DNA from: Azospirillum brasilense
GTDB lineage: Bacteria > Pseudomonadota > Alphaproteobacteria > Azospirillales > Azospirillaceae
Assembly (NCBI RefSeq): GCF_005222205.1
Contig: NZ_CP032346.1
Span: forward strand, 1,348,501-1,412,500
Direction: 5' to 3'
Length of the DNA stretch: 64,000 nt
Shown here: positions 37,392-46,368 of the stretch, in pieces
How the letters are laid out: each line of letters opens with the position of its first letter
Numbering within the stretch: the first letter of the stretch is position 1
Translations under genes and position numbers: made by a program
Notes under the pieces: model-generated
What the model saw: only the letters and a program-made list of their open reading frames with translations
The model's database searches: none
What the model was told of the DNA's origin: nothing

Positions 37392-39526
37392 GCGGCCCGC
37401 CCTGGTTCCTGCGGCTGGAGCCGGTCCATCGGGTTCCGGGGCGCATCCGCCTGCGCTACGCCTGCCGTCCCGGCACCCCCGCCGACGAGGCGACCCTGCA
37501 CCGGGTGGTGGAGGCGGTCGCCGGCGTGGCGTCGGTCCGGGCGAGCCGCGCCGCGCGGTCGCTTGTCATCCGCTACGACCCGGCGGTGACCGACGCCACG
37601 GCGCTGTGCCTTACGCTGGCCGCCCTGCCGATCCCTGAGGCGGCTCCGCCCTCCCCGGCGGCGGATGGCGGGGAGAATCACGGCGCGACGCTGGTCCGCA
37701 GCCTCGCCACGCTGGCCGGCGGCTTCCTGCTGCCCATGCCGCTGCGCCTGCCGCTGTCGCTGGCCGTCGCCCTGCCGATGCTGCGCGAGGGCGTGGCGAT
37801 CTACGGGCGGGAGGGCGTCAACTCCCACGTGCTGGAAGCGGCGGCGGTGGCGATCTCCCTGGCGCGGCGGGACTTCACCGCGGCCAACACCACCGTCTTC
37901 ATGCTGGCGCTCGGCGAATACATGGAGGACTCCATCGCCCGCCGGTCGGACGCGCTGCTGAAACGGCTGCTCCGCCCGTCGAGCGATCAGGTGTGGCTGC
38001 TGCGCGACGGGGTGGAGGTCCAGGTGCCCGCCGACACCGTCCTGGTCGGCGACAGCGTGGTCATCGGCGCCGGGACGGTGATCCCGGTGGACGGCACGGT
38101 GCTGAGCGGGGAGGCGACCGTCAACGAGGCCGCCATGACCGGCGAGAGCGCCCCGGTGGTCAAGCAGCGCGGCTCCGCCGTCCTCTCCGGCACGCTGATG
38201 GAGGAGGGTCGGCTGGTCGTCTACGCCGAGCATGTCGGCAGCCACACCGCCGCCGCCCGCATCGCCGATTACGTCGAACAGTCGCTGACGGCCAAGAGCG
38301 AGGCGCAGCTCGACGCGGCGCGGCTGGCCGACCGGCTGGTGCCCACGGTGCTGAAGCTGGCCGGCGGGTCCTTCCTGATGACCGGCGACTGGCGAAGCGC
38401 GGCGTCGGTGCTCCAGGCCGACTATTCCTGCGCGCTGAAGCTGGCGACCCCGGTGGCCTTCAAGTCGGCCATGTACGGGGCGGGGCAGGCGGGCATCCTG
38501 ATCAAGGGCGCCAACGCGCTGGAGCGGCTGGCCCAGGCCGACACGGTGATCTTCGACAAGACGGGCACGCTGACCACCGGCGACCTTCAGGTGACCGATT
38601 CCATCGCCTTCGACCCGACCTTCAGCCCCGACGACCTGATCTGCCTCGCCGCCTCGGTGGAGGAGCATTACTTCCACCCGCTGGCGATGGCCGTGGTCAA
38701 CGCCGCCAAGGAAACGCACAACCGCCACTTTGACCATCAGGAGGTGAAGTTCATCGTCGCCCACGGGGTGGCCAGCGTCATCGACGGCAAGCGCATCGTC
38801 GTCGGCTCCCGCCACTTCATCGAGGACGACGAGGGCATCGACACCACGGCCCACCGCGCGGCCATCGACGCGCTGCACCGCGACGGCAAGACGCTGCTGT
38901 TCATCGGCTTCGGCGGGGTGCTGGCCGGCGTGCTGGCGCTGAAGGACAGCGTGCGGGCGGCCAGTGCGGCGACCATCGCGCGGCTGCGGCGGGCCGGCGT
39001 GAAGCGGGTGCTGATGCTGACCGGCGACCACCGCGACCGCGCCGCCGAGCTGGCCGCGGAGCTGCGCCTCGACGGCTTCCACGCCGACCTGCTGCCCACC
39101 GACAAGGCCCGCATCATCGAGGACCTGAGCCGCGCGGGCGCGCGCATCGCCTTCATCGGCGACGGCATCAACGACGCCCCGGCGCTGGCCGGCGCCCATG
39201 TCGGCATCGCCATGCAGAAGGGGGCGGACATCGCCCGGCTGACCGCCGACGTGGCGCTTCTGGAGGACCGGATCGAGCGGGTGGCCGACGCCAAGGAGAC
39301 GGCGAACGCCGCCATGGCGCTGATCGCCCGCAACTACCGCCTGACGGTCGGGCTGAACAGCGCGATCCTCGGCGCCGCCGCGCTGGGCCTGCTGTCCCCG
39401 GTGGGCACCGCCGTGCTGCACAACGGGACCACGATCGGGATTCTGCTCAACGCGCTGCGCCGCGCGCCGGCGGCGTCGTTGCCCCCTCCCCAACCCTCCC
39501 CCGCTTCGCGGGAGAGGGAGGCTTAG
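37388..39526 (+). CDS. Heavy-metal-type P-type ATPase with HMA_2-like domain and non-canonical TM motif
   Basis: The protein has 712 residues. Residues 8-80 are an HMA_2-like domain (HRVPGRIRLRY), again without CxxC. The catalytic parts are complete: TGES in AAMTGESAPVV, phosphorylated D390 in IFDKTGTLTTG, the HP motif of heavy-metal ATPases in EEHYFHPLAM, and GDGINDAPAL. The intramembrane metal motif that reads CPC, SPC or CPH in known P1B groups reads SCALKLATP here (residues 347-355), with the Pro eight residues after Ser. The ion is therefore not predictable. The last residues (LPPPQPSPASREREA) come from repeat copy 5. It is the last gene of the six-gene cluster. Confidence 0.9.
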   Translation: MSGPPWFLRLEPVHRVPGRIRLRYACRPGTPADEATLHRVVEAVAGVASVRASRAARSLVIRYDPAVTDATALCLTLAALPIPEAAPPSPAADGGENHGATLVRSLATLAGGFLLPMPLRLPLSLAVALPMLREGVAIYGREGVNSHVLEAAAVAISLARRDFTAANTTVFMLALGEYMEDSIARRSDALLKRLLRPSSDQVWLLRDGVEVQVPADTVLVGDSVVIGAGTVIPVDGTVLSGEATVNEAAMTGESAPVVKQRGSAVLSGTLMEEGRLVVYAEHVGSHTAAARIADYVEQSLTAKSEAQLDAARLADRLVPTVLKLAGGSFLMTGDWRSAASVLQADYSCALKLATPVAFKSAMYGAGQAGILIKGANALERLAQADTVIFDKTGTLTTGDLQVTDSIAFDPTFSPDDLICLAASVEEHYFHPLAMAVVNAAKETHNRHFDHQEVKFIVAHGVASVIDGKRIVVGSRHFIEDDEGIDTTAHRAAIDALHRDGKTLLFIGFGGVLAGVLALKDSVRAASAATIARLRRAGVKRVLMLTGDHRDRAAELAAELRLDGFHADLLPTDKARIIEDLSRAGARIAFIGDGINDAPALAGAHVGIAMQKGADIARLTADVALLEDRIERVADAKETANAAMALIARNYRLTVGLNSAILGAAALGLLSPVGTAVLHNGTTIGILLNALRRAPAASLPPPQPSPASREREA

Positions 39527-39587
39527 GCGAATCGGCGGCAGTTCCCTCCACCTCGCAGAGGGGGAGGGTTAGGGAGGGGGCAGGACC
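39478..39587. repeat. Palindromic GC-rich intergenic repeat, copy 5
   Basis: GTTGCCCCCTCCCCAACCCTCCC on the left and GGGGGAGGGTTAGGGAGGGGGCA on the right form an inverted repeat in the convergent gap; the left end codes the ATPase C-terminus. Confidence 0.75.
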
Positions 39588-40297
39588 TCAGCGCCCCAAC
39601 CCCTCCCACGCGGCGAAGGACTCCGCCGGCGGCGACAGGTACAGGCTGGGCACCCAGCCGTCCGGAATCGGGACGGTCGCCGCGTGGGTCCGGTTGTGGG
39701 CCAGCAGCTTCGGCAGGACGTGGGTGTGCGGACCCTCCGGGCTGCGGCCGTCGGGCGGCGGGATCGGCTGGCTGACCTCGATCCGGCCGAAGGGGCCGAT
39801 GAAGACGCGGTCGGGGCTGAGCGCCGGCAGGTCGGGCGGCAAGGGGTTGCCCGGCGCCAGCAGCTCCGTCCCGACCACCGCTCGCAGGCGGGCGATGGTG
39901 GCGGGGTCGGCGCTGCGGACGCAGACGTCGGTCTGGAAGACGCCCAGCCCGAGGTCGAACAGCCGGGCGCCGCGGTCCGCCTCGGCGATGGCCGCGTCGT
40001 CGGGACCCAGTTCGGTCACCACGCCGCGCCGGTTCATCGCGCCGACGTGGCGGGGCAGGCAGAGGGCCACGGCGAGGCTGCCGCCGCGCGTCCGGTAGGG
40101 CACCGGGCGGATGGCCGGCGTGGGGCGCAGGCGCAGCCCGCCGCGGGCGGTCCGCGCCTCCAGCTCCACGCCGTCGTCGCGCAGGGCGACGGGCTCGTCC
40201 GGGTCGCGGATGAACTCCGCGATGGCGCCGAAGGCGCCGAGGCTCCAGCCGGTGGCCGGGTTGTTCAGCGCGTCGCGCAGCAGGGAAGGCAGGTCGC

Positions 40298-40301
<4 letters not shown>
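39588..40301 (-). CDS. Unrecognised protein of the cobalamin-uptake operon
   Basis: The protein has 237 residues, soluble, no signal peptide. It contains AFGAIAEFIRDPDEPVALRDDG, a strand-rich middle (LRPTPAIRPVPYRTRGG), FDLGLGVFQTDVCVRSADP and a His-containing C-terminus (PEGPHTHVLPKLLAHNRTHAAT). I do not recognise it with confidence; similar proteins appear to be annotated only as DUFs. It is coupled to the ATPase gene (ATGA overlap) and is the last gene behind a cobalamin riboswitch, so a cytosolic role with corrinoid uptake is likely. The HTH/THAA histidines could bind a metal or cobalamin. Confidence 0.7.
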
Positions 40302-41100
<799 letters not shown>

Positions 41101-41101
<1 letters not shown>

Positions 41102-42108
41102 CACGCCTCCTCCCGCCGCAGCCGGGCGATCAGGACGATCAGGAAGGGTGCCCCGATCAGGGCGGTGACCACGCCCAGCTTCAGTTCCGGCCGCGTCGGC
41201 AGCAGCCGGACCGCGATGTCGGCGGCGAGCGTCAGGCACGCCCCGGCGAGGCCCGCAAGCAGCAGCAGCCGACCGGGCCGCGCTCCGGCCAGCGGGCGCA
41301 TCAGGTGCGGGGCCACCAGCCCGACGAAGCCCACGGCGCCGGTGACCGACACCGCGCTGCCCACCGCCAGCGCCGCCCCGGCGATCAGCCGGACGCGCAG
41401 CCCGGTGAGGTCGAAGCCCAGGCTGCGCGCCGCGTCCTCCCCCAGGGTCAGCGCGTCGAGCGCGCGGGCGCCGGAGAGGCAGAGCGCCCAGCCCGCCAGC
41501 ATCGGCGGCAGGACGAGCCAGAGCTGGTCGGTGCCGCGGTCGGCCAGCGACCCCATCAGCCAGAACACGATCTCCAGCGCCGCGTAGGGGTTGGGGGCGA
41601 GGTTGAGGGCCAGCGCGGTCAGCGACCCGGCGAGGCTGTTGATGGCGATGCCGCCGATGACCAGCGCCGTCGTTCCGGCCCCCCGCGCCGCCATCAGGTT
41701 CAGCAGCACCGCGGCGGCGGCGGCCCCGGCCATGCCGCCCAGCGGCAGGGCGAGCGACAGCGTGGCGGACAGGCCGCTGTAGAAGACGATCACCGCGCCC
41801 AGCGCCGCGGCACTCGACACGCCGACCAGCCCCGGTTCGGCCAGCGGATTGCGCAACCAGCCCTGCATCGCCGCGCCGGTCAGCCCCAGGCTGAAGCCGA
41901 CCAGCAGGCCGAGCAGAGCGCGCGGCAGGCGCAGCTCGGCCAGCACCAGAGCGGCCAGGGTGGGGCGCCCGGCGAGCCAGTCGGACAAAGCGGCGCCCAG
42001 GTCGAACGGCACATAGCCGACCGCCGCCGACACCGCGCAGAGCACCAGCGCCAGGAGCGTCAGCCCGGCGACCAGGGCAGGGTAGGGTATGCGCGAGTCC
42101 CGGATCAT
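41101..42108 (-). CDS. btuC: Cobalamin ABC transporter permease
   Basis: This FecCD/BtuC permease has 335 residues and about ten helices. Family motifs are LRLPRALLGLLVGFSLGLTGAAMQGWLRNPLAEPGLVGVSSAAALGAV and LGEDAARSLGFDLT followed by GFVGLVAPHLMR. A single permease gene fits a BtuC homodimer. The ATG at 42108 overlaps the stop of the binding-protein gene (ATGA). Confidence 0.9.
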
Positions 42109-42953
42109 GGCAGCGCCTCCAGCGCGGCGGCCAGCCGCTCGGCGGCCTCGGCGATCTGCGGGCCGGGGCAGGTCCACAGGCGGGTGGGCAGCGACAGCGT
42201 ACGGACCCGGTGGTTCAGAGCCTTCAGGGCGGGGTGGTGCAGAAGGGCGACGGCCAGCGACGGCGGCGCGTCGGGTGCGGCGTCGACGATCAGCACGTCC
42301 GCGCCGCCCAGAATGATGGCCTCCAGCGGCATGGCGCCCTGGCTGCCCAGCGGCAGGCGGTCGGCCATGTTCTCCAAACCGGCGCGGCTCAGGATTTCGT
42401 CGACCAGCGACCCGGACCCGGCGACGAAGCCGTTGGGCCGCAAGACCACCGCGGTCGGGCGCGGTCCCGGCGCGGCGGGGGGCAGGGCGTCGAGGCGCGA
42501 GAGCAGGTCGGCGACCAGCGCCTCCCCCCGTTCCGGCTCACCGACAGCGCGGGCGAGGCCGCGGATCTGCTCCGCCACCCCCGCCACGCTCTGCGGGACA
42601 TCCAGCTCCAGCAGCGGCGTGTCCAGCCGCCTCAGCAGCCCGACCGCGACCCGCGTGGTGTAGCGCCCGGCGACGATCAGGTCGGGGTTGAGCGGCAGGA
42701 TTTCCTCCGCCGTCCCGTGGTTGACCGGCACCCGCGCCGCCGGCTCTGCCACCGTGGAGGCGCGGGGATCGCGCGCCAGCCACGTCACCGACGCGAGGCG
42801 CTCCGGCCCGACGAGCCGCAACAGCAGCTCGTCGGCGCAGAGATTCAGGGAGACGATGCGCTGCGGTTTGCCGGGCGGTGCCTCCCACGCCGCCGCCGGC
42901 CCTCCCGCCATCAGCAGGAGGGCGGCGGCCAGCCCGATAAGGACGGGCCTCAC
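42105..42953 (-). CDS. btuF: Periplasmic cobalamin-binding protein
   Basis: The protein has 282 residues. The GTG start at 42953 overlaps the btuB stop (GTGA) and gives a signal peptide VRPVLIGLAAALLLMAGGPAAAW. PQRIVSLNLCADELLLRLV and EEILPLNPDLIVAGRYTT are hallmarks of class III BtuF/FhuD-type binding proteins, and the Cys in SLNLCADE is typical of this alphaproteobacterial group. The open frame extends far upstream but that part is antisense-like shadow within btuB. Confidence 0.88.
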   Translation of the reverse strand: MRPVLIGLAAALLLMAGGPAAAWEAPPGKPQRIVSLNLCADELLLRLVGPERLASVTWLARDPRASTVAEPAARVPVNHGTAEEILPLNPDLIVAGRYTTRVAVGLLRRLDTPLLELDVPQSVAGVAEQIRGLARAVGEPERGEALVADLLSRLDALPPAAPGPRPTAVVLRPNGFVAGSGSLVDEILSRAGLENMADRLPLGSQGAMPLEAIILGGADVLIVDAAPDAPPSLAVALLHHPALKALNHRVRTLSLPTRLWTCPGPQIAEAAERLAAALEALP

Positions 42954-44863
42954 AGCGACAGCCGCAGCCCGAGATAGCCGGCCCGTCCCGGAGCGCCGTA
43001 GGTCCAGACCTCCTGGTACCGGCGGTCGAACAGGTTCTCCACGCGCCCGAAAACCTCGACTCCTTCGGACAGCGCGTAGGACCCGGCCATGTTGACCAGG
43101 GTGTAGGGTGCCAGATTCACGACCTGACGGTTGTAGAAGGGATCGTAGGCCCAGTCGCTGGACCGCCCGTTGTAGACGACGCCGAGGTTGGCGTTCGCCC
43201 GGTCCTCCAGGAAGCGGTAATTGACGTTCAGGCTGGCGAGCTGCTTGGGCCGGCGCACCAGCTCCGCCCCCGTGGAATCCTCGCCGTCGGTCCAGGTGTA
43301 GGAGCCGCGGACGGTCAGCCGGTCCAGCGGCTCCACCGACAGGCCAAGCTCGAAGCCGCGGATGTGGGATTCGCCCGGCATATTGACGGAGGTTCGGCCG
43401 GTGCCGGTGATCAGGTCGCGGATGCGCTGGTCGAACCACGTGCCGTCCACCGACGCCCGGGTGCCCCACAGCGCCTGATCGAAGCCGGCGTCCCAGCCGC
43501 GCGCCCGTTCCGGCTTCAGGTTCGGGTTGCCGGCGTAGGTGGCGGTGTAGCCGTACAGCTCGAACAGGGTGGGATTCTTGACGCCCGTGCCGTAGGAGGC
43601 GCGCAGCTTCGTCCCGCTCTCCTCGATGAGGTAGGCCGCCGTGGTGCGCCATGTGGTGGCGTCGCGGAACAGGTCGTTGTCGTCGTGGCGGACGCTGCCG
43701 GTCAGGGTCAGCCGGTCGAACAGGCCCAGCTTGTACTGCCCCACCAGCCCGGTGGAACCGATGGAGCGGTCGAAGCTGGAGTAGGCGCTGCGGCTGATTG
43801 CCTTGTCCTCCTCATGCTCCACGGCGGCGGTCAGCACATGGTCGGCGGGGCCGCTGCTCAGCGTAAGGTTGGTCTGGTAGTCGGCCTTGGTCTTGCGCCC
43901 GTCGTAGCGGCTGGTCACCGTCTTGGCGTCGTCGCGGTAGTCGCGCTGCTGGCGGCCATGGGTCAGGCCGACGATGTGCTCCCACTTCCCGTCGAGAAGG
44001 GCGATCTTGCCCTGGAGCCGCCCGAAATACTGCTCTCCGGCGGTGCTGGTCCCGTCATCGACGGCGCCGCGCCCGCCGATGAAGCCGTCGGTGTCGGTGC
44101 GGAAGCGGGTGTAGCGGCCGGTCACCGCGATCTCGCTGCGCTCGGTCGGCCGGACGGCGGCGTTTCCGGTCAGCGTGCCGTTGCGGTAGCCGTCCTTCTC
44201 CGGGTTGCCGAGCCGCTTGTCGGCGACCGACACGCCGTCGCTGGTGACGCCCTGGCCGCTGAGGAACAGATCGTAGCGGTCGGTCCCGGTGCCGAAGGAG
44301 GCCCGCCCGGCGGCGGTGCCGAAGGACCCGCCCTCGACGGCGGCGCGGAACCGGGGGGCGCCGGCGCCGCGGCGGGTCACGATGTTGATGACGCCGCCGA
44401 CCGCGTCGGAGCCGTAGAGCGCGCTCTGCGGGCCGCGCAGCACCTCGACGCGCTCAACATCGCCGGCCAGCAGATTGGCGAAATCGTATTCGGAACCGGC
44501 GGCGGGATCGTTCACCTCGATCCCGTCGATCAGGACGAGCGTCTGGTTGCCCTCGGACCCGCGGATGCGGAGCTGGGTCAGGGTGCCCATCGGGCCGGTG
44601 CGGTTGACGGCGACGCCGGGCACCGCGCGCAGCGCGTCGGACAGCAGACGGGTCTGGCGCTGCTCCAGCTCCTCATGGGTGATGATGGTCAGGGCGCTGC
44701 CGGTTTCCTCGGCGGCGGTGGGGACGCGGTTGGCGGTCACCGAGACCGGCGGAAGCGTCGTGATGGTGGTGGAATCGGCGAAGGCCGAGGTGGAGAAGGC
44801 AAGGCTTCCCAGAAGGGCGGCGAAGGACGCCGTCCGGTGAAGGCGGGGAATGCGGACACTCAT
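42950..44863 (-). CDS. btuB: TonB-dependent cobalamin receptor
   Basis: The protein has 637 residues, the usual BtuB size. The signal peptide ends AFADS, then a TonB-box-like TTLPPVSVTAN, the plug (LLSDALRAVPGVAVNRTG, QLRIRGSEGNQTLVLIDGIEVNDP, VERVEVLRGPQSALYGSDAVGGVINIVTRRG) and a barrel ending LGLRLSL. The plug with IDGIEVNDP matches BtuB rather than siderophore receptors. GAGG lies before the ATG at 44863. It is the first gene of a five-gene operon and is preceded by a cobalamin riboswitch. Confidence 0.92.
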   Translation of the reverse strand: MSVRIPRLHRTASFAALLGSLAFSTSAFADSTTITTLPPVSVTANRVPTAAEETGSALTIITHEELEQRQTRLLSDALRAVPGVAVNRTGPMGTLTQLRIRGSEGNQTLVLIDGIEVNDPAAGSEYDFANLLAGDVERVEVLRGPQSALYGSDAVGGVINIVTRRGAGAPRFRAAVEGGSFGTAAGRASFGTGTDRYDLFLSGQGVTSDGVSVADKRLGNPEKDGYRNGTLTGNAAVRPTERSEIAVTGRYTRFRTDTDGFIGGRGAVDDGTSTAGEQYFGRLQGKIALLDGKWEHIVGLTHGRQQRDYRDDAKTVTSRYDGRKTKADYQTNLTLSSGPADHVLTAAVEHEEDKAISRSAYSSFDRSIGSTGLVGQYKLGLFDRLTLTGSVRHDDNDLFRDATTWRTTAAYLIEESGTKLRASYGTGVKNPTLFELYGYTATYAGNPNLKPERARGWDAGFDQALWGTRASVDGTWFDQRIRDLITGTGRTSVNMPGESHIRGFELGLSVEPLDRLTVRGSYTWTDGEDSTGAELVRRPKQLASLNVNYRFLEDRANANLGVVYNGRSSDWAYDPFYNRQVVNLAPYTLVNMAGSYALSEGVEVFGRVENLFDRRYQEVWTYGAPGRAGYLGLRLSL

Positions 44864-44993
44864 TGAGACCTCGGGCGGGACGCCGGTGGCACGTCACCGC
44901 GAACGAAGTCCCACCGGACGCTCCACGAACGGAGTCCCGGTTCGACGACCTTCGGTGCACCCCGCCCGAACGTGTTCGCGTGTGACCACGACT

Positions 44994-45180
44994 GACGGCA
45001 GGTCTCCTGGCTCGCGGGTTATCGTCGGCCCATCGCCTTCCCAGGATCGCGATCCCAGTGGCATTCCGATGGACGACTCGCCGCTTACAGTTGCGGGGGC
45101 AGCCCCGGCGTTGGACCTTCGCACGGCGTTTTGCCGCGGAGTCCGCACCGTGTTCCCATTTTCAGCCCTTTCGGGCAACC
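44994..45180 (-). ncRNA. Cobalamin riboswitch
   Basis: On the minus strand the leader contains all core elements: a GGTTGCCCGAAAGGG 5' part, GAAAATGGGAA, GGGGCTGCCCCCGCAACTG, the B12 box GCCACTGG (complement of 45055-45062), GGGAAGGC and the terminal GAGCCAGGAGACCTGCC. It lies 130 nt before the btuB start and should reduce btuB-operon expression when adenosylcobalamin is present. Confidence 0.95.
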
Positions 45181-45251
45181 GTCGGGTGCGACGCTACGCG
45201 GACGGAGCGGCTCCGGTCAAGCCGCAATCCGTTCCTTTCGTCCAGCCTGTG

Positions 45252-45710
45252 TCAGAGCGTGGTTCTCGGCCCGACCGCGGACCCATCCGGCATGGGCGGC
45301 ACCATCTCCTTGCAATTGCCCACGCAATAGGTCTGCGCTTCGATCCGGCCGCCACAGGATTTATAGCAATCATTGTAATCGGAGGAGCAGGTGAGATTGC
45401 TGTAGCAGCTGGGGTTCCGGTCGAAATCGCTGAATGTCTTGATCTTTTTCTTGTCCGCATCCTTGGGCAAGGAACGGAGATAGGCCTGATATTCGCCCTG
45501 GGCGCGGGTCGTCGCCTCGGCCCGGCAGGTCTGAACGGCCAGCTCCTTCGCGGATTGGCAGATCGTCTGCGCCTGCTTGCACTGGGCGACACAGAGCTTT
45601 CCCGCCTCGCTGACGGGTGGAAAATAGCTTGCGACCGTCTCGAAACGCGGGCCGCAACCGGCCAATCCGGCTGCCAGCAGGCAGCCGAGCAGAATGGAAC
45701 GCCGCATCAT
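45252..45710 (-). CDS. Cys-rich lipoprotein
   Basis: The protein has 152 residues. MMRRSILLGCLLAAGLAGC is a clean lipoprotein signal with lipobox LAGC. The mature part has about a dozen further Cys, many in C-x3-C pairs (CVAQC, CYKSC, CVGNC) plus CYSNLTC, which suggests several disulfides in the periplasm. The helical CVAQCKQAQTICQSAKELAVQTC segment and its C-terminal mirror resemble a helical hairpin held by CX3C pairs. No family is recognised. It lies downstream of nothing and upstream of the riboswitch on the same strand; the stop is about 70 nt before the riboswitch start. Confidence 0.75.
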   Translation of the reverse strand: MMRRSILLGCLLAAGLAGCGPRFETVASYFPPVSEAGKLCVAQCKQAQTICQSAKELAVQTCRAEATTRAQGEYQAYLRSLPKDADKKKIKTFSDFDRNPSCYSNLTCSSDYNDCYKSCGGRIEAQTYCVGNCKEMVPPMPDGSAVGPRTTL

Positions 45711-45942
45711 TGTGGGTGTCCTGCCGTGAATTACCGTCAATCGCTACGAACAACCCACCGGTTCGGAATCATCCATGGGCGACACGGAATTCGCAAAGCC
45801 GGCTCCCGGACCGGAACGCCGGCAACCCATGGGCGATCAACCGGCTGGTGTCGTTGCCTGCGGCCATCGCACCGACCACGATCCGGAAAGGACGCGCCCC
45901 CCTCTTGTCGCCGGGAGAGGGCCTGACTACATGACGGTTGAG

Positions 45943-46305
45943 GTCCGGGCCCCTCTGGCAGCGTCGCCCGGCGCTGTGATGTCGGACTTCCCATAGAGCC
46001 GTCGCCTTGGCGCGGCCTTGCGGAAGCTGGCCCCGACATTTCCCATGGGTCCTGCTCCCCACAAGGTCCACCGCCGGACGATGGCACCCGACGGGCCTTT
46101 GGGAGACATCGACATGGACCGCAGCGAACCAACATCCTGACTGACCGCCACGCCTCCACGACGAATGATGGAGGCGGGTGTTCCGACGCGCCGCGGCCGA
46201 GCCGTTGCGCGCGTCTTTGCGTTGGCCGCAGACCCGCGGCCTCGTTTCCAGTCCGGGCCCCTCTGGCCGATGCGTCCCGCCGTGGCGCACCGGTGATGTC
46301 GGACT
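45943..46305 (+). promoter_or_regulatory. Long leader before terC with a duplicated hairpin element
   Basis: The 45711-46368 gap holds no credible gene. Two copies of an element of about 50 nt are found at 45943-45988 and 46251-46305. Both begin GTCCGGGCCCCTCTGGC and end GTGATGTCGGACT, with a divergent middle; GTCCG at the start can pair with CGGAC at the end of each copy. TerC/Alx genes often have yybP-ykoY manganese riboswitches, but the GGGGAGUA core of that class is not seen, so this is listed only as a structured leader. Confidence 0.55.
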
Positions 46306-46368
46306 GCTCATGTGACGATCGAAGTCTCCGCTTGCGGGAGCGGAGTGCATGAAGCAAGGGACAGTTCC

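Noticed and set aside
42954..43652. Upstream extension of btuF to 515 residues
   Set aside because: The extra region is inside btuB in another frame; the GTG at 42953 with a signal peptide and GTGA overlap is the better start.
45737..46357. Minus-strand ORF of 206 residues in the terC leader
   Set aside because: Arg/Gly/Ser-rich shadow without ribosome site; it crosses both copies of the structured repeat and has no recognisable domain.
45711..46368. yybP-ykoY manganese riboswitch before terC
   Set aside because: Expected from the gene family, but the GGGGAGUA core and its partner strand were not found on the plus strand.
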